Assembly: GCA_900546995.1 (NCBI GenBank) | Contig: URFF01000049.1 | Coordinates: forward strand, 1-13,742 | Direction: 5' to 3' | DNA length: 13,742 nt | Source: an uncultured Sutterella sp. | Lineage (GTDB): Bacteria; Pseudomonadota; Gammaproteobacteria; Burkholderiales; Burkholderiaceae_F | Part shown: one piece after another, positions 1 through 6,280 of the stretch | Numbering within the stretch: the stretch's first letter is position 1 | Layout: each line of letters starts with the position of its first letter | The notes under the pieces: generated by a model | Seen by the model: only the letters and a program-made list of their open reading frames with translations | Told to the model about the DNA's origin: nothing | The model's database searches: none | Program-made: the position numbers and the translations under genes

Positions 1-113
1 AGCAACTCTGGAAGGGGGCGTTGTGGTCGCCTTCGTACTTTGCGGGAAGCTGTGGAGGTGCGCCACTATCGATCATCAGGCAATACATTGAAGAACAAAA
101 TACACCGCAATAG
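1..113 (+). CDS. tnpA: IS200/IS605-type transposase TnpA, C-terminal fragment
   Basis: This partial reading frame enters from the left edge (first complete codon at base 3) and stops at TAG 111-113. It encodes about 36 residues. They carry the recognisable tail of IS605-type TnpA: an LWSPSYF segment, a GGAPLS turn, and a helix reading QYIEEQ. In this family TnpA is a small HUH single-strand transposase of roughly 140-150 residues. The tyrosine of the terminal YIxxQ helix is the nucleophile, so the Tyr codon at 84-86 is probably catalytic. The rest of the protein, including the HUH motif, lies outside the window, so intactness cannot be judged. No tnpB follows: only about 80 bases separate the stop from a tRNA gene. 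Recognition is from remembered family motifs, not a search. Confidence 0.82.
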   Translation, partial: QLWKGALWSPSYFAGSCGGAPLSIIRQYIEEQNTPQ

Positions 114-139
114 CCGATTAACATCGGCGTTCCTTATAT

Positions 140-162
140 CCCCGGCATCATTTATGCCGGGG
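140..162 (+). repeat. Perfect 9-bp hairpin, probable IS right-end structure
   Basis: CCCCGGCAT at 140-148 pairs with ATGCCGGGG at 154-162 around a five-base loop. Neither strand has a U-tract next to the stem, so it does not read as a standard intrinsic terminator. Position and family knowledge favour a TnpA recognition hairpin. Confidence 0.6.
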
Positions 163-179
163 CTTTACGGAATCTATGG

Positions 180-185
180 TAAAAT
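180..185 (+). promoter_or_regulatory. Possible -10 box for the tRNA gene
   Basis: TAAAAT lies 10 bases before the first tRNA base, a distance that fits a short 5' leader. No good -35 element sits 16-18 bases upstream, where the GC-rich hairpin at 140-162 lies. Transcription could instead read in from the left. Confidence 0.3.
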
Positions 186-195
186 GATTGCCTCT

Positions 196-272
196 GCGCC
201 ATTAACTCAGTTGGTTAGAGTAGGGGACTCATAATCCCTTAGTCGTTGGTTCGAGCCCAACATGGCGCACCA
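196..272 (+). tRNA. tRNA with anticodon CAT (probably Ile2 via lysidine; Met possible)
   Basis: The sequence folds into a complete 77-base cloverleaf with an encoded CCA end. Acceptor arm 196-202 pairs with 262-268, D stem ACTC pairs with GAGT, anticodon stem 223-227 pairs with 235-239, and T stem GTTGG pairs with CCAAC around TTCGAGC. The anticodon loop is CTCATAA with CAT at 230-232. Elongator tRNA-Met and the minor isoleucine tRNA, whose C34 is converted to lysidine by TilS, share this anticodon. The acceptor has C4-G69 and C5-G68, which E. coli TilS uses as positive determinants, whereas E. coli elongator tRNA-Met has U4-A69 and A5-U68. The loop flanks also resemble Ile2 more than Met. 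That identity is inference; the tRNA itself is clear. Confidence 0.93.
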
Positions 273-517
273 TTTACCTCTCTAAATCTCTACGCTTCCC
301 CGTTGATTTTCAAAGACTTTTTTAAAAATCACTCTTGATACTCCCATCCTTTCACAGGATCGTTTCTCTCGGTATCGGAAACACACGAGCACAAAAAAAA
401 AGTTGATCATTAGAAGTGCGTTAGAATGCCCGCCGCACGTTGTCAGCAAGAGACTGCTTCTCACCTCTGCCCAAAAACTTTCAGTTCAATCTTTCATCGA
501 GTTAGGTTTGCTTTTCG

Positions 518-523
518 TATAAT
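518..523 (+). promoter_or_regulatory. -10 box for the exported-protein gene
   Basis: A perfect TATAAT lies 32 bases before the start codon at 556. No convincing -35 hexamer is seen at 16-18 bases upstream, so a regulator or another sigma-factor context may compensate. An AGGAA Shine-Dalgarno at 546-550 follows. The rest of the 283-base gap after the tRNA (273-555) holds only a weak 5-bp hairpin at 346-360 and T-rich tracts. Confidence 0.5.
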
Positions 524-555
524 GGGGTTCGTCATCGTCTTCACCAGGAATCGAA

Positions 556-1572
556 ATGACCTCACTTAAAATTGCCCCACTTGCAATATCCCTTGCTCTT
601 GCGTCCGGCATGGTACATGCGGCTCAACAAGCTCTTCCGCATAATCCCCCTGCCCTACCGCAACTAACGACGCTAAGTCAGTTCCAAGCAGGTGTATATC
701 ACTACTACGAAAACAATAAAAGCGTATTTAAAACCGGAAAAAAGCAAGGCAAACATTACCGCCTTGCCAACAGTTTCACAAAGGGAACCCCTCATCAGTT
801 TTCTTATGGCGGCAGCACGGATCACATTGTTCGAAACGGGCAGCTGCAAAATCCGCCCATCCCGAATATCGCCACGGCACTCGATGTCAACCGTGTGGCC
901 CTACAACGTTCAGGACGCAATGACGGACTGGTGATTACTCTTCATCCCTATGATGTATCCGGTAAACCGATTGAATCCTATTTGAAAACAGTGACAGGAC
1001 GCCCGAGCAAAGTTGCTCAAAAAATGGCCTCCGGCTACCGCTTTGCCCAAGGATCGGTCGCTTATATCGCCGAAATGAAATCCTTGCGACCGGAAGTCAT
1101 TGTCCCCTCCACTGAGGTGATAACCGGTCAAAAAACAATCGCCAATTTCATTAAAACCTTCTCCGGAAAAATTCCCAATTGTTTGGCTTACGAAAGTCGA
1201 GCGGATGCTCAACCCTATGCCATTCGTTTTGTCAACAACAAGGGGAACGCGGGTGAAATTGAAATTTATCGCGCCAAACGAGGTGAAGTGTTCTGCACTG
1301 CAGAAGGTAAGCGTTTTGCCAAAGGGACTTACAAAATTCAAACAATTAACGGCACCCGAGTCATGGCATTGGATTTTCCGCAATCGGTTGATTCACGAGA
1401 CATTGGCATTCGTTCCAGCGAAGAAGGCGCCTTACAACTGGCGTTTGTTGAAGTGAAGCGCCCGCAAGCAAAAGTTTTGCCGGGACGTATTGTTAAAGCC
1501 AATAAGCCCTTCACTGATAACCAATTCCGTTTCAATAGCGTGGCTGCTCAATCCATTGAAAAAGCTATGTAG
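556..1572 (+). CDS. Exported protein of unknown function
   Basis: This encodes 338 residues that I do not recognise. The N-terminus is a clear Sec signal peptide: a Lys at position 5, a hydrophobic core over residues 7-20, and a likely signal peptidase I site after VHA (residues 20-22). No lipobox cysteine and no further membrane segment are visible, so the mature protein of about 316 residues should be periplasmic or secreted. It is rich in Lys, Arg and Asn. Its only two cysteines, Cys209 (PNCLAYES) and Cys247 (VFCTAE), could form one disulphide. The 200-300 region has short alternating hydrophobic stretches that suggest a beta-rich fold. The start is supported by AGGAA five bases upstream and TATAAT at 518-523. 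It is monocistronic, with a terminator 23 bases after the stop. Gene reality is strongly supported; function is unknown. Confidence 0.88.
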   Translation: MTSLKIAPLAISLALASGMVHAAQQALPHNPPALPQLTTLSQFQAGVYHYYENNKSVFKTGKKQGKHYRLANSFTKGTPHQFSYGGSTDHIVRNGQLQNPPIPNIATALDVNRVALQRSGRNDGLVITLHPYDVSGKPIESYLKTVTGRPSKVAQKMASGYRFAQGSVAYIAEMKSLRPEVIVPSTEVITGQKTIANFIKTFSGKIPNCLAYESRADAQPYAIRFVNNKGNAGEIEIYRAKRGEVFCTAEGKRFAKGTYKIQTINGTRVMALDFPQSVDSRDIGIRSSEEGALQLAFVEVKRPQAKVLPGRIVKANKPFTDNQFRFNSVAAQSIEKAM

Positions 1573-1594
1573 TTTTACTTAAAAAATTAATAGG

Positions 1595-1623
1595 TGGCCG
1601 CTACCATGCGGCCATTTTCTTTT
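1595..1623 (+). terminator. Intrinsic terminator of the exported-protein gene
   Basis: TGGCCGC (1595-1601) pairs perfectly with GCGGCCA (1608-1614) around a six-base loop and is followed by TTTTCTTTT. It lies 23 bases past the stop codon at 1572. Confidence 0.88.
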
Positions 1624-1693
1624 CCGAGCCGCTCATTGAAATTGTATCCTTAACCATATGATTTTCTAAAAGTTTAAAAAAATCAATCCCCTA

Positions 1694-1733
1694 AAACCCT
1701 AGTACTTCTCCTAGGTTTGGACCCTCTTTTTTT
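1694..1733 (+). promoter_or_regulatory. Inverted repeat plus T-run upstream of the NMO-like gene
   Basis: AAACCCTAG (1694-1702) can pair with CTAGGTTT (1711-1718), giving 8 bp with one bulged C, and a run of seven T follows at 1727-1733. It sits about 75 bases before the flavoenzyme start. It could be a regulator-binding palindrome (CCTAGG core), an attenuator, or chance. The gap between stem and T-run is long for a standard terminator. Confidence 0.3.
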
Positions 1734-1792
1734 CCTCATTACGCCCCTTGATAATCCACGCATCGTTGAACTGTTTTTTAAGGATGCTTTCA

Positions 1793-3001
1793 ATGGTCCA
1801 ATGTTTAAATGATTTTCGAGTGAAGTTAGGCTCAAAAGACTATGTTCCAATCATGTTGGGCGGTATGGGAACGAATATTTCAACCGCTGAATTGGTTCTA
1901 GCTGTTGAAAAGCTGGGCGGTATCGCCAATTTGTCGGATGCCATGATGGTTGAAGTTTGCGACCGATTATTCGGAACCACGTACTCCATCGAGAAAGCCA
2001 AGGCCAACATGAAGTACAAAACAACAGCAGATAAAACCGGGCTGTTATTTGATCTCTCAGCGGTTCGAGACGCAACGATGCGTTATGTAACCGACGTGAT
2101 GAAAAGAGCCACGGGTAACGGCTTGGTTTTGATCAATTGCATGGAAAAACTGACTATGGGCGATTCATTAGAAACGCTTAAAGTCCGATTAAATGCGGCA
2201 TTGGACGCTGGCATTCAAGGAATCACCCTCTCAGCGGGTTTACACCTTTCCAGCCTTCGACTGATGAAGGACAATCCCCGTTTTCGCGATGCGTTAATCG
2301 GTATTGTGGTCTCTTCCCGCCGCGCCCTAAACCTCTTTTTGCGTCGAACCAAATCGCTTGATCGATTACCAGACTATGTCGTCGTTGAGGGACCTCTCGC
2401 CGGAGGCCATTTGGGTTTTGGCGAAGATTGGAAAGACTTCAACTTAGGCGATATTGTTCGTGATGTTAAAGACTATTTAAGATCAGAGTCACTGAATATT
2501 CCCGTTTTTGCCGCCGGTGGAATTTTTACCGGAGCAGACGCTGTCAAGATGATCAATGAAAACGGAGCGGACGGCGTCCAAGTGGCCACTCGTTTCACGA
2601 TCACACAAGAAAGCGGGCTGCCGTTAAATGTGAAGAAGGCTTACTTAAACGCAAAAGCCGAAGATGTCGAGGTTAATCATGCCTCGCCTACCGGGTACCT
2701 CATGCGCATGCTAAAGCAGTCCCCCGCGCTTCAAGGAGAAATGCCGCCCAATTGCGAGCCTTATGGTTATCTTCTCAATCAAGGTCACTGTCCCTACGCT
2801 GATCAATGGTGGGAAAGACGTAAAAATCCGCAATGTGAAAAAACCAGATGTTGTCTGTGCACCCACATGAAGCTTTATAACGTCTGGACCTGTGGCGCAA
2901 CCGTCTCACGACTCAAAGAAGTAACAGCAAAAGACGCCAACGGCCAATGGATTATTCCAAGTGCCGAAGAGGTCTATAACGACTACCGCTTTGGCGCGTA
3001 G
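1793..3001 (+). CDS. NAD(P)H-dependent flavin oxidoreductase, nitronate monooxygenase-like
   Basis: The 402-residue product is a TIM-barrel FMN enzyme of the nitronate monooxygenase (2-nitropropane dioxygenase)/FabK superfamily. Visible signatures are LGGMGTNIS near residues 22-30, the GGHLGF motif at 204-209 whose histidine is the family's catalytic residue, the phosphate-binding stretch VFAAGGIFTGADA (238-250), and GADGVQVATRF (258-268). Family members oxidise alkyl nitronates or act as quinone or enoyl-ACP reductases, so the substrate here is open. The C-terminal 80 residues are cysteine-rich (Cys321, 333, 348, 353, 354, 356, 367), a tail seen in part of this family. I chose ATG 1793 because AAGGA at 1780-1784 lies eight bases before it; a TTG at 1748 would add 15 residues without support. 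The gene stands alone and ends at a shared bidirectional terminator. Confidence 0.85.
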   Translation: MVQCLNDFRVKLGSKDYVPIMLGGMGTNISTAELVLAVEKLGGIANLSDAMMVEVCDRLFGTTYSIEKAKANMKYKTTADKTGLLFDLSAVRDATMRYVTDVMKRATGNGLVLINCMEKLTMGDSLETLKVRLNAALDAGIQGITLSAGLHLSSLRLMKDNPRFRDALIGIVVSSRRALNLFLRRTKSLDRLPDYVVVEGPLAGGHLGFGEDWKDFNLGDIVRDVKDYLRSESLNIPVFAAGGIFTGADAVKMINENGADGVQVATRFTITQESGLPLNVKKAYLNAKAEDVEVNHASPTGYLMRMLKQSPALQGEMPPNCEPYGYLLNQGHCPYADQWWERRKNPQCEKTRCCLCTHMKLYNVWTCGATVSRLKEVTAKDANGQWIIPSAEEVYNDYRFGA

Positions 3002-3028
3002 AGTAATCTCTTTCCATCATTCTCAACG

Positions 3029-3054
3029 AAAAAAGCGCCCGAAGGCGCTTTTTT
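3029..3054. terminator. Bidirectional intrinsic terminator between convergent genes
   Basis: Six A, GCGCC, a CGAA loop, GGCGC and six T form a symmetric hairpin. U-tracts follow the stem on both strands. It lies 27 bases after the flavoenzyme stop and 13 bases after the nhaD stop, so it can serve both. Confidence 0.93.
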
Positions 3055-3067
3055 CAATGGTTGATAA

Positions 3068-4462
3068 CTAAATAAAGAAGAAATTCAAGAGGAAGAATGT
3101 CGGAACCAAAATACCGACTGACCACACCATGTAACCAAAGAAACTCGGCATCTTAATACCACGTTCTTGAACAATCGAGATCGTCATAAAGTTCGGCGCA
3201 TTACCAATATAGGTAATGGCCCCCATGAAGACAGAACCCATGGAGATCGCCATCAACGTGTGAGAATCTTCATTCATCAACACAAACGGATCACCGCCAG
3301 CCAAATTAAAGAAAGCGAGGTACGTCGGCGTGTTATCCAAGAAGGCCGACAAGGAACCGGCCATCCAGAAGAACATGTGGTTGTTGTAGGTTCCATCGGC
3401 ATTGGTCACCAAAGCCACCAACGGAGCAAACGCACCAGAATGCCCCGCCCGTAACATTTCAAGCACGGGAACGATACAGCAGAAAATACCAAAGAAGAGC
3501 TTGGCGACTTCAAGAATCGGATCCCAAGAGAATTGATTGCCTTCACGGGCAACTTTCGGTGTCAACGCGAGACTCACGGCGCCGATGATTAAAAAGAGGA
3601 CATCGCGAGTGATCGCCTCAAGCGTCAACTCAACACCCAATACGTTAAAAGAAACACCTGACTTCCAGAATCCGGAAAGCAACATGCTGCCCACAACGCA
3701 AGCCAACAGCAAAATATTGATGGCCCCTTCCACCTTAAAGGGTACTTTTTCGATGTTATGAATGGCCTTCTGGTCCTCATGACGATAGGCCAACGTATCG
3801 ATCACAAAGTAAATCGCTAAAAGGAACAAAACCGTGGTTAACATCGGGATTAAAAGATGTTCGGTTGTCCAGAAGAAGTCAACGCCACGCAAGAAACCCA
3901 TAAACAAGGGAGGATCGCCCAACGGGGTTAAACTACCGCCAATATTAGCGACCAAGAAAATAAAGAAAATGAACGTGTGCATCCGGAATTTACGGGTTTT
4001 ATTGGCCTCCAGAAGCGGACGAATCAAAAGCATCGCCGCGCCGGTCGTACCCATCACGTTAGCCAACATAGCGCCGATAAAGAGCAATGCCGAATTCAGT
4101 AGCGGTGTTCCCAAGAAAGAGGAACGAATATGAATACCACCGGCGACAACAAAGAGCACTCCCACGAAAATGATAAACGGCAAATAGTCACCGATCACCG
4201 CATGGGCAATCGAAGTCGTTGCGATGGAACCTCCGTATACAGCAAAAAGAGGAACCGCTGTGCACAACGCCCAGAAAACCGCAACTTTACCGAAGTGGTT
4301 GTGCCAGAAATGCGGAACAATGAGCGGACACAAAGCGATGCTCAACAAAATGCCGGCAAAAGGCACCGACCACCACAGCGACAATTCACTACCATTGAGG
4401 CCGGCCGCGCTGGCCAAACCAGGTAGCAATGCCATCATCGCTGCCAAAACTACTTTATTCAT
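3068..4462 (-). CDS. nhaD: NhaD-type sodium:proton antiporter
   Basis: The 464-residue inner-membrane protein belongs to the ion transporter (ArsB/NhaD/citrate transporter) superfamily. NhaD-type members exchange cytoplasmic Na+ (or Li+) for H+ in pH and sodium homeostasis. About a dozen hydrophobic segments are visible along the chain. Two diagnostic loops are present: GSLTPLGDPP in the first half, and SAFLDNTPTYLAFF in the second half, the typical NhaD re-entrant region. The N-terminus (MNKVVLAAMMALLPGLASAAG) could be a cleavable signal or a first membrane helix. The ATG start has AAGGA (complement of 4470-4474) seven bases upstream. The gene lies 85 bases downstream of pncB with a promoter-like sequence between, so it may be transcribed alone. 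Ion specificity is inferred from family membership; a related anion carrier is less likely. Confidence 0.87.
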   Translation of the reverse strand: MNKVVLAAMMALLPGLASAAGLNGSELSLWWSVPFAGILLSIALCPLIVPHFWHNHFGKVAVFWALCTAVPLFAVYGGSIATTSIAHAVIGDYLPFIIFVGVLFVVAGGIHIRSSFLGTPLLNSALLFIGAMLANVMGTTGAAMLLIRPLLEANKTRKFRMHTFIFFIFLVANIGGSLTPLGDPPLFMGFLRGVDFFWTTEHLLIPMLTTVLFLLAIYFVIDTLAYRHEDQKAIHNIEKVPFKVEGAINILLLACVVGSMLLSGFWKSGVSFNVLGVELTLEAITRDVLFLIIGAVSLALTPKVAREGNQFSWDPILEVAKLFFGIFCCIVPVLEMLRAGHSGAFAPLVALVTNADGTYNNHMFFWMAGSLSAFLDNTPTYLAFFNLAGGDPFVLMNEDSHTLMAISMGSVFMGAITYIGNAPNFMTISIVQERGIKMPSFFGYMVWSVGILVPTFFLLNFFFI

Positions 4463-4501
4463 GTTGCAGTCCTTTTTGATTTAGATTAAAAGCCTTAGGC
4501 G

Positions 4502-4530
4502 ATTTTACAAAAAAATCCCTCGCTTGTAAG
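4502..4530 (-). promoter_or_regulatory. Promoter of nhaD
   Basis: Reading the minus strand, CTTACA (4530-4525) and TAAAAT (4507-4502) are spaced by exactly 17 bases and lie about 40 bases before the nhaD start. The -35 matches consensus at four of six positions and the -10 at five of six. It overlaps the region downstream of pncB. Confidence 0.5.
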
Positions 4531-4545
4531 CTTTTTTTCTAGGGA
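4511..4545 (-). terminator. Weak terminator after pncB
   Basis: On the minus strand TCCCT (4545-4541) can pair with AGGGA (4521-4517), and a T-run follows at 4516-4511. The stem is only 5 bp and the loop about 20 bases, with a small internal GCTT/AAGC pairing. Termination may be leaky, allowing some read-through into nhaD. Confidence 0.35.
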
Positions 4546-4547
4546 AA

Positions 4548-5723
4548 CTACTTACTTTCCGTATTCATTCCGAAAACTTGTTTCAGATAAGCCAGATAAC
4601 TGGGATCATCACACAAGCTTTTACCCGGTGTGTCGGAAATTTTGGCAACCGGTTGACCGTTTGCACGCATCATTTTGATCACGATATTTAAGGGTTCCGG
4701 TCCCAAGTCATTGGTCAGATTGGTTCCGACGCCAAAGCCCAAATTCACGCGATGCTTGAATCGTCTGAAAAGGCGAAGCAATCGATCAAAGGTCAAACTA
4801 TCGGAAAAAATAAAGGTCTTTGTTCTGGGATCACACCGGTTAGCCCTATAGTGCTCAATCATTCGTTCTCCCCAACTTTCCGGATCGCCGGAATCTTGTC
4901 TGACACCATCGAAGAGTTTGCAAAAGTACATATCGAAGTCTTTTAAAAACGGCTCGATACCATAGACATCAGTCAAGGCAATACCCAAATCCCCCCGATA
5001 TTCCTTTGCCCACATTTCAAAGGCGTAAATCTGCGAATCACGAAGGCGCGGTCCCAACGCTTGGCAAGCCTGCAAGTACTCATGCGCCATCGTTCCCATC
5101 GGGACAACTCCGAATTTTTTGGCATAGTAAACATTACTTGTGCCGGAAAACTCATGAGGCAGGCGTTTAATCATCGTTTCAATGACTTCTTGTTGCCACT
5201 CTCGTGAGAAACGGCGACGCGTTCCAAAGTCTGAAATATGAATGAGTTCGTGTTCAGGCTCATTCAAAATCATGTCAATTTTGGCGTTGAGGCGTCGACG
5301 TCCTTCGGTTTTATCAATATTGGGGGCTTTGTGTCGAAAATAAATTTCATTGACGATCGCTAAAACCGGGATTTCAAACAAAATGGTGTGTAGCCACGGT
5401 CCTTTAATGTCGATACTGAGCTGCCCGTCTTTGACACCGATATCGATATATTTACGCTTGAGATGAAATAAACTCAAAAATTCAACGAAATCTTCCTTCA
5501 TGAAGCGAAGCGAGCGCAAGTAGTCCAACTCATCATCGGTGAAACGTAACGAACACAGGTGATCTACCTCAGTCTTCACCTCATCAACATAAGGTGTCAG
5601 ATCGACCCCTTCATTGCGACAACGGAAGCGATACTCGACCGAGGCCCAAGGGAACTGGTGCAATACACATTGCATCATGGTGAACTTATATAGATCGGTA
5701 TCCAACAATGACTCGATAATCAA
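4548..5723 (-). CDS. pncB: Nicotinate phosphoribosyltransferase
   Basis: The enzyme joins nicotinate to PRPP, with ATP hydrolysis, to make nicotinate mononucleotide in the cytoplasmic NAD salvage (Preiss-Handler) pathway. The 391-residue product matches the family in length and motifs: SLLDTDLYKFTMMQ at the N-terminus, SDFGTRRRFS (164-173), GTSNVYYAKKFG (194-205), and GTMAHE (210-215), whose histidine corresponds to the one transiently phosphorylated in the Salmonella enzyme. I chose a TTG start at 5723 because AAGGA (complement of 5731-5735) lies seven bases upstream and the protein then begins MIIESLLDTD, as in known homologues. An open frame extends to an ATG at 5816, but those 31 residues are foreign to the family and overlap the divergent fdxA promoter region. 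Confidence 0.93.
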   Translation of the reverse strand: MIIESLLDTDLYKFTMMQCVLHQFPWASVEYRFRCRNEGVDLTPYVDEVKTEVDHLCSLRFTDDELDYLRSLRFMKEDFVEFLSLFHLKRKYIDIGVKDGQLSIDIKGPWLHTILFEIPVLAIVNEIYFRHKAPNIDKTEGRRRLNAKIDMILNEPEHELIHISDFGTRRRFSREWQQEVIETMIKRLPHEFSGTSNVYYAKKFGVVPMGTMAHEYLQACQALGPRLRDSQIYAFEMWAKEYRGDLGIALTDVYGIEPFLKDFDMYFCKLFDGVRQDSGDPESWGERMIEHYRANRCDPRTKTFIFSDSLTFDRLLRLFRRFKHRVNLGFGVGTNLTNDLGPEPLNIVIKMMRANGQPVAKISDTPGKSLCDDPSYLAYLKQVFGMNTESK

Positions 5724-5786
5724 GATGACATCCTTTCTTAGCGCATTAATGACTTCTAGTCTAGCCTTTTCCATGACATTTTGGGG

Positions 5787-5792
5787 TAAAAT
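5787..5792 (+). promoter_or_regulatory. Possible -10 box for fdxA
   Basis: TAAAAT lies 38 bases before the GTG start of fdxA in the 106-base divergent region shared with pncB. No clear -35 is visible. A GGAGAAA Shine-Dalgarno at 5818-5824 sits next to the start. Confidence 0.35.
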
Positions 5793-5829
5793 TGCCGCCT
5801 GCAATTGAAATTTCATTGGAGAAATTACC

Positions 5830-6156
5830 GTGGCTCACGTTGTATGCGACCCTTGTATTAACTGCACCGATACGGCTTGCGTGGCTGTTTGCCCGGTTGA
5901 TTGCTTCCGTGTGGGACCCAATTTTCTGGTGATTGATCCTGACGAATGCATCGACTGCGCCGTTTGTGTACCGGAATGCCCTGAAGAAGCGATTTTCCAC
6001 GAAGATGACGTGCCTGCCGGTCAAGAAGAGTTCATTGCATTAAACGCTGAACTTTCCAAGAAGTGGCCGTCGATCACTCGTCAACGTCCGCGTCCCGCAG
6101 ACGCCGACAAGTGGCATGGCGTTCCCAATAAACGTCAATATCTCAAAACGGAATAA
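5830..6156 (+). CDS. fdxA: FdxA-type ferredoxin, one [3Fe-4S] and one [4Fe-4S] cluster
   Basis: The 108-residue soluble electron carrier closely resembles Azotobacter FdI-type 7Fe-8S ferredoxins over its whole length. Cys9, Cys17 and Cys50 fit the three ligands of the [3Fe-4S] cluster, and Cys21, Cys40, Cys43 and Cys46 those of the [4Fe-4S] cluster. The VCPVDCF, GPNFLVI and PDECIDC stretches are nearly invariant in the family. Cys12 and Cys25 match the usual non-ligand cysteines; Cys6 appears to be extra. The C-terminal 50 residues (AGQEEFIALNAELSKKWP and following) are the standard FdxA tail. The start is GTG with GGAGAAA upstream. The gene has its own terminator and lies next to fpr, whose product is a plausible reductase for it; that pairing is inference. 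Confidence 0.93.
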   Translation: MAHVVCDPCINCTDTACVAVCPVDCFRVGPNFLVIDPDECIDCAVCVPECPEEAIFHEDDVPAGQEEFIALNAELSKKWPSITRQRPRPADADKWHGVPNKRQYLKTE

Positions 6157-6176
6157 GATTTCTTGCTTCCGATAGG

Positions 6177-6210
6177 CCCGACGCAAAAAGAGCGCCGGGT
6201 TTTTCTTTTT
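6177..6210 (+). terminator. Terminator of fdxA
   Basis: CCCGACGC (6177-6184) pairs with GCGCCGGG (6192-6199) with one A/C mismatch and a seven-base loop, followed by TTTTTCTTTTT. It is 20 bases after the fdxA stop. Confidence 0.85.
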
Positions 6211-6247
6211 CAGGCCTTTGAAAAACACAAATCCACAAGACTTTGCC

Positions 6248-6253
6248 TACAAT
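6248..6253 (+). promoter_or_regulatory. Possible -10 box for the fpr-rnfB-nth operon
   Basis: TACAAT lies 27 bases before the fpr start, after the fdxA terminator, so the operon needs a promoter about here. A -35 at proper spacing is not evident; TTGAAA at 6218-6223 is about 24 bases away, too far. Confidence 0.35.
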
Positions 6254-6280
6254 TAGGTCAATCTCATTGAGGAAAGTTTC

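Larger units (their letters stand above)
1..162 (+). mobile_element. Right-hand end of an IS200/IS605-family insertion sequence
   Basis: The tnpA tail is followed at once by two perfect hairpins. The first has a 6-bp stem (113-118 with 123-128, loop TAAC) overlapping the stop codon. The second has a 9-bp stem (140-148 with 154-162, five-base loop). IS200/IS605 elements carry subterminal hairpins that TnpA binds as single strands instead of terminal inverted repeats, so these are the expected right-end structures. The exact right boundary is not identifiable from one copy; by family geometry it should fall shortly after the second hairpin, within roughly 163-190. The left end is outside the window. 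Confidence 0.6.

Noticed and set aside
40..234. Open frame of 64 codons running across the IS end into the tRNA
   Set aside because: It overlaps the TnpA reading frame and ends inside the tRNA anticodon loop; the TnpA frame has clear family motifs.
346..360. 5-bp hairpin after the tRNA as its terminator
   Set aside because: The stem is short and AT-rich, with no adjacent T-run, and it lies over 70 bases downstream.
910..1383. 157-codon open frame antisense to the exported-protein gene
   Set aside because: It lies wholly within a gene with a signal peptide, promoter-like box and terminator, shows no motif, and has no start signals.
1748..1792. TTG start extending the flavoenzyme by 15 residues
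   Set aside because: No ribosome binding site precedes it, whereas ATG 1793 has AAGGA eight bases upstream and gives a family-like start.
4130..4484. Two overlapping plus-strand frames antisense to nhaD
   Set aside because: Low-complexity, polar translations without motifs; nhaD on the other strand is well supported.
5724..5816. N-terminal extension of pncB to an ATG at 5816
   Set aside because: The 31 extra residues do not resemble the family start, and a TTG at 5723 has an ideally spaced AAGGA. The extension also covers the divergent promoter region.
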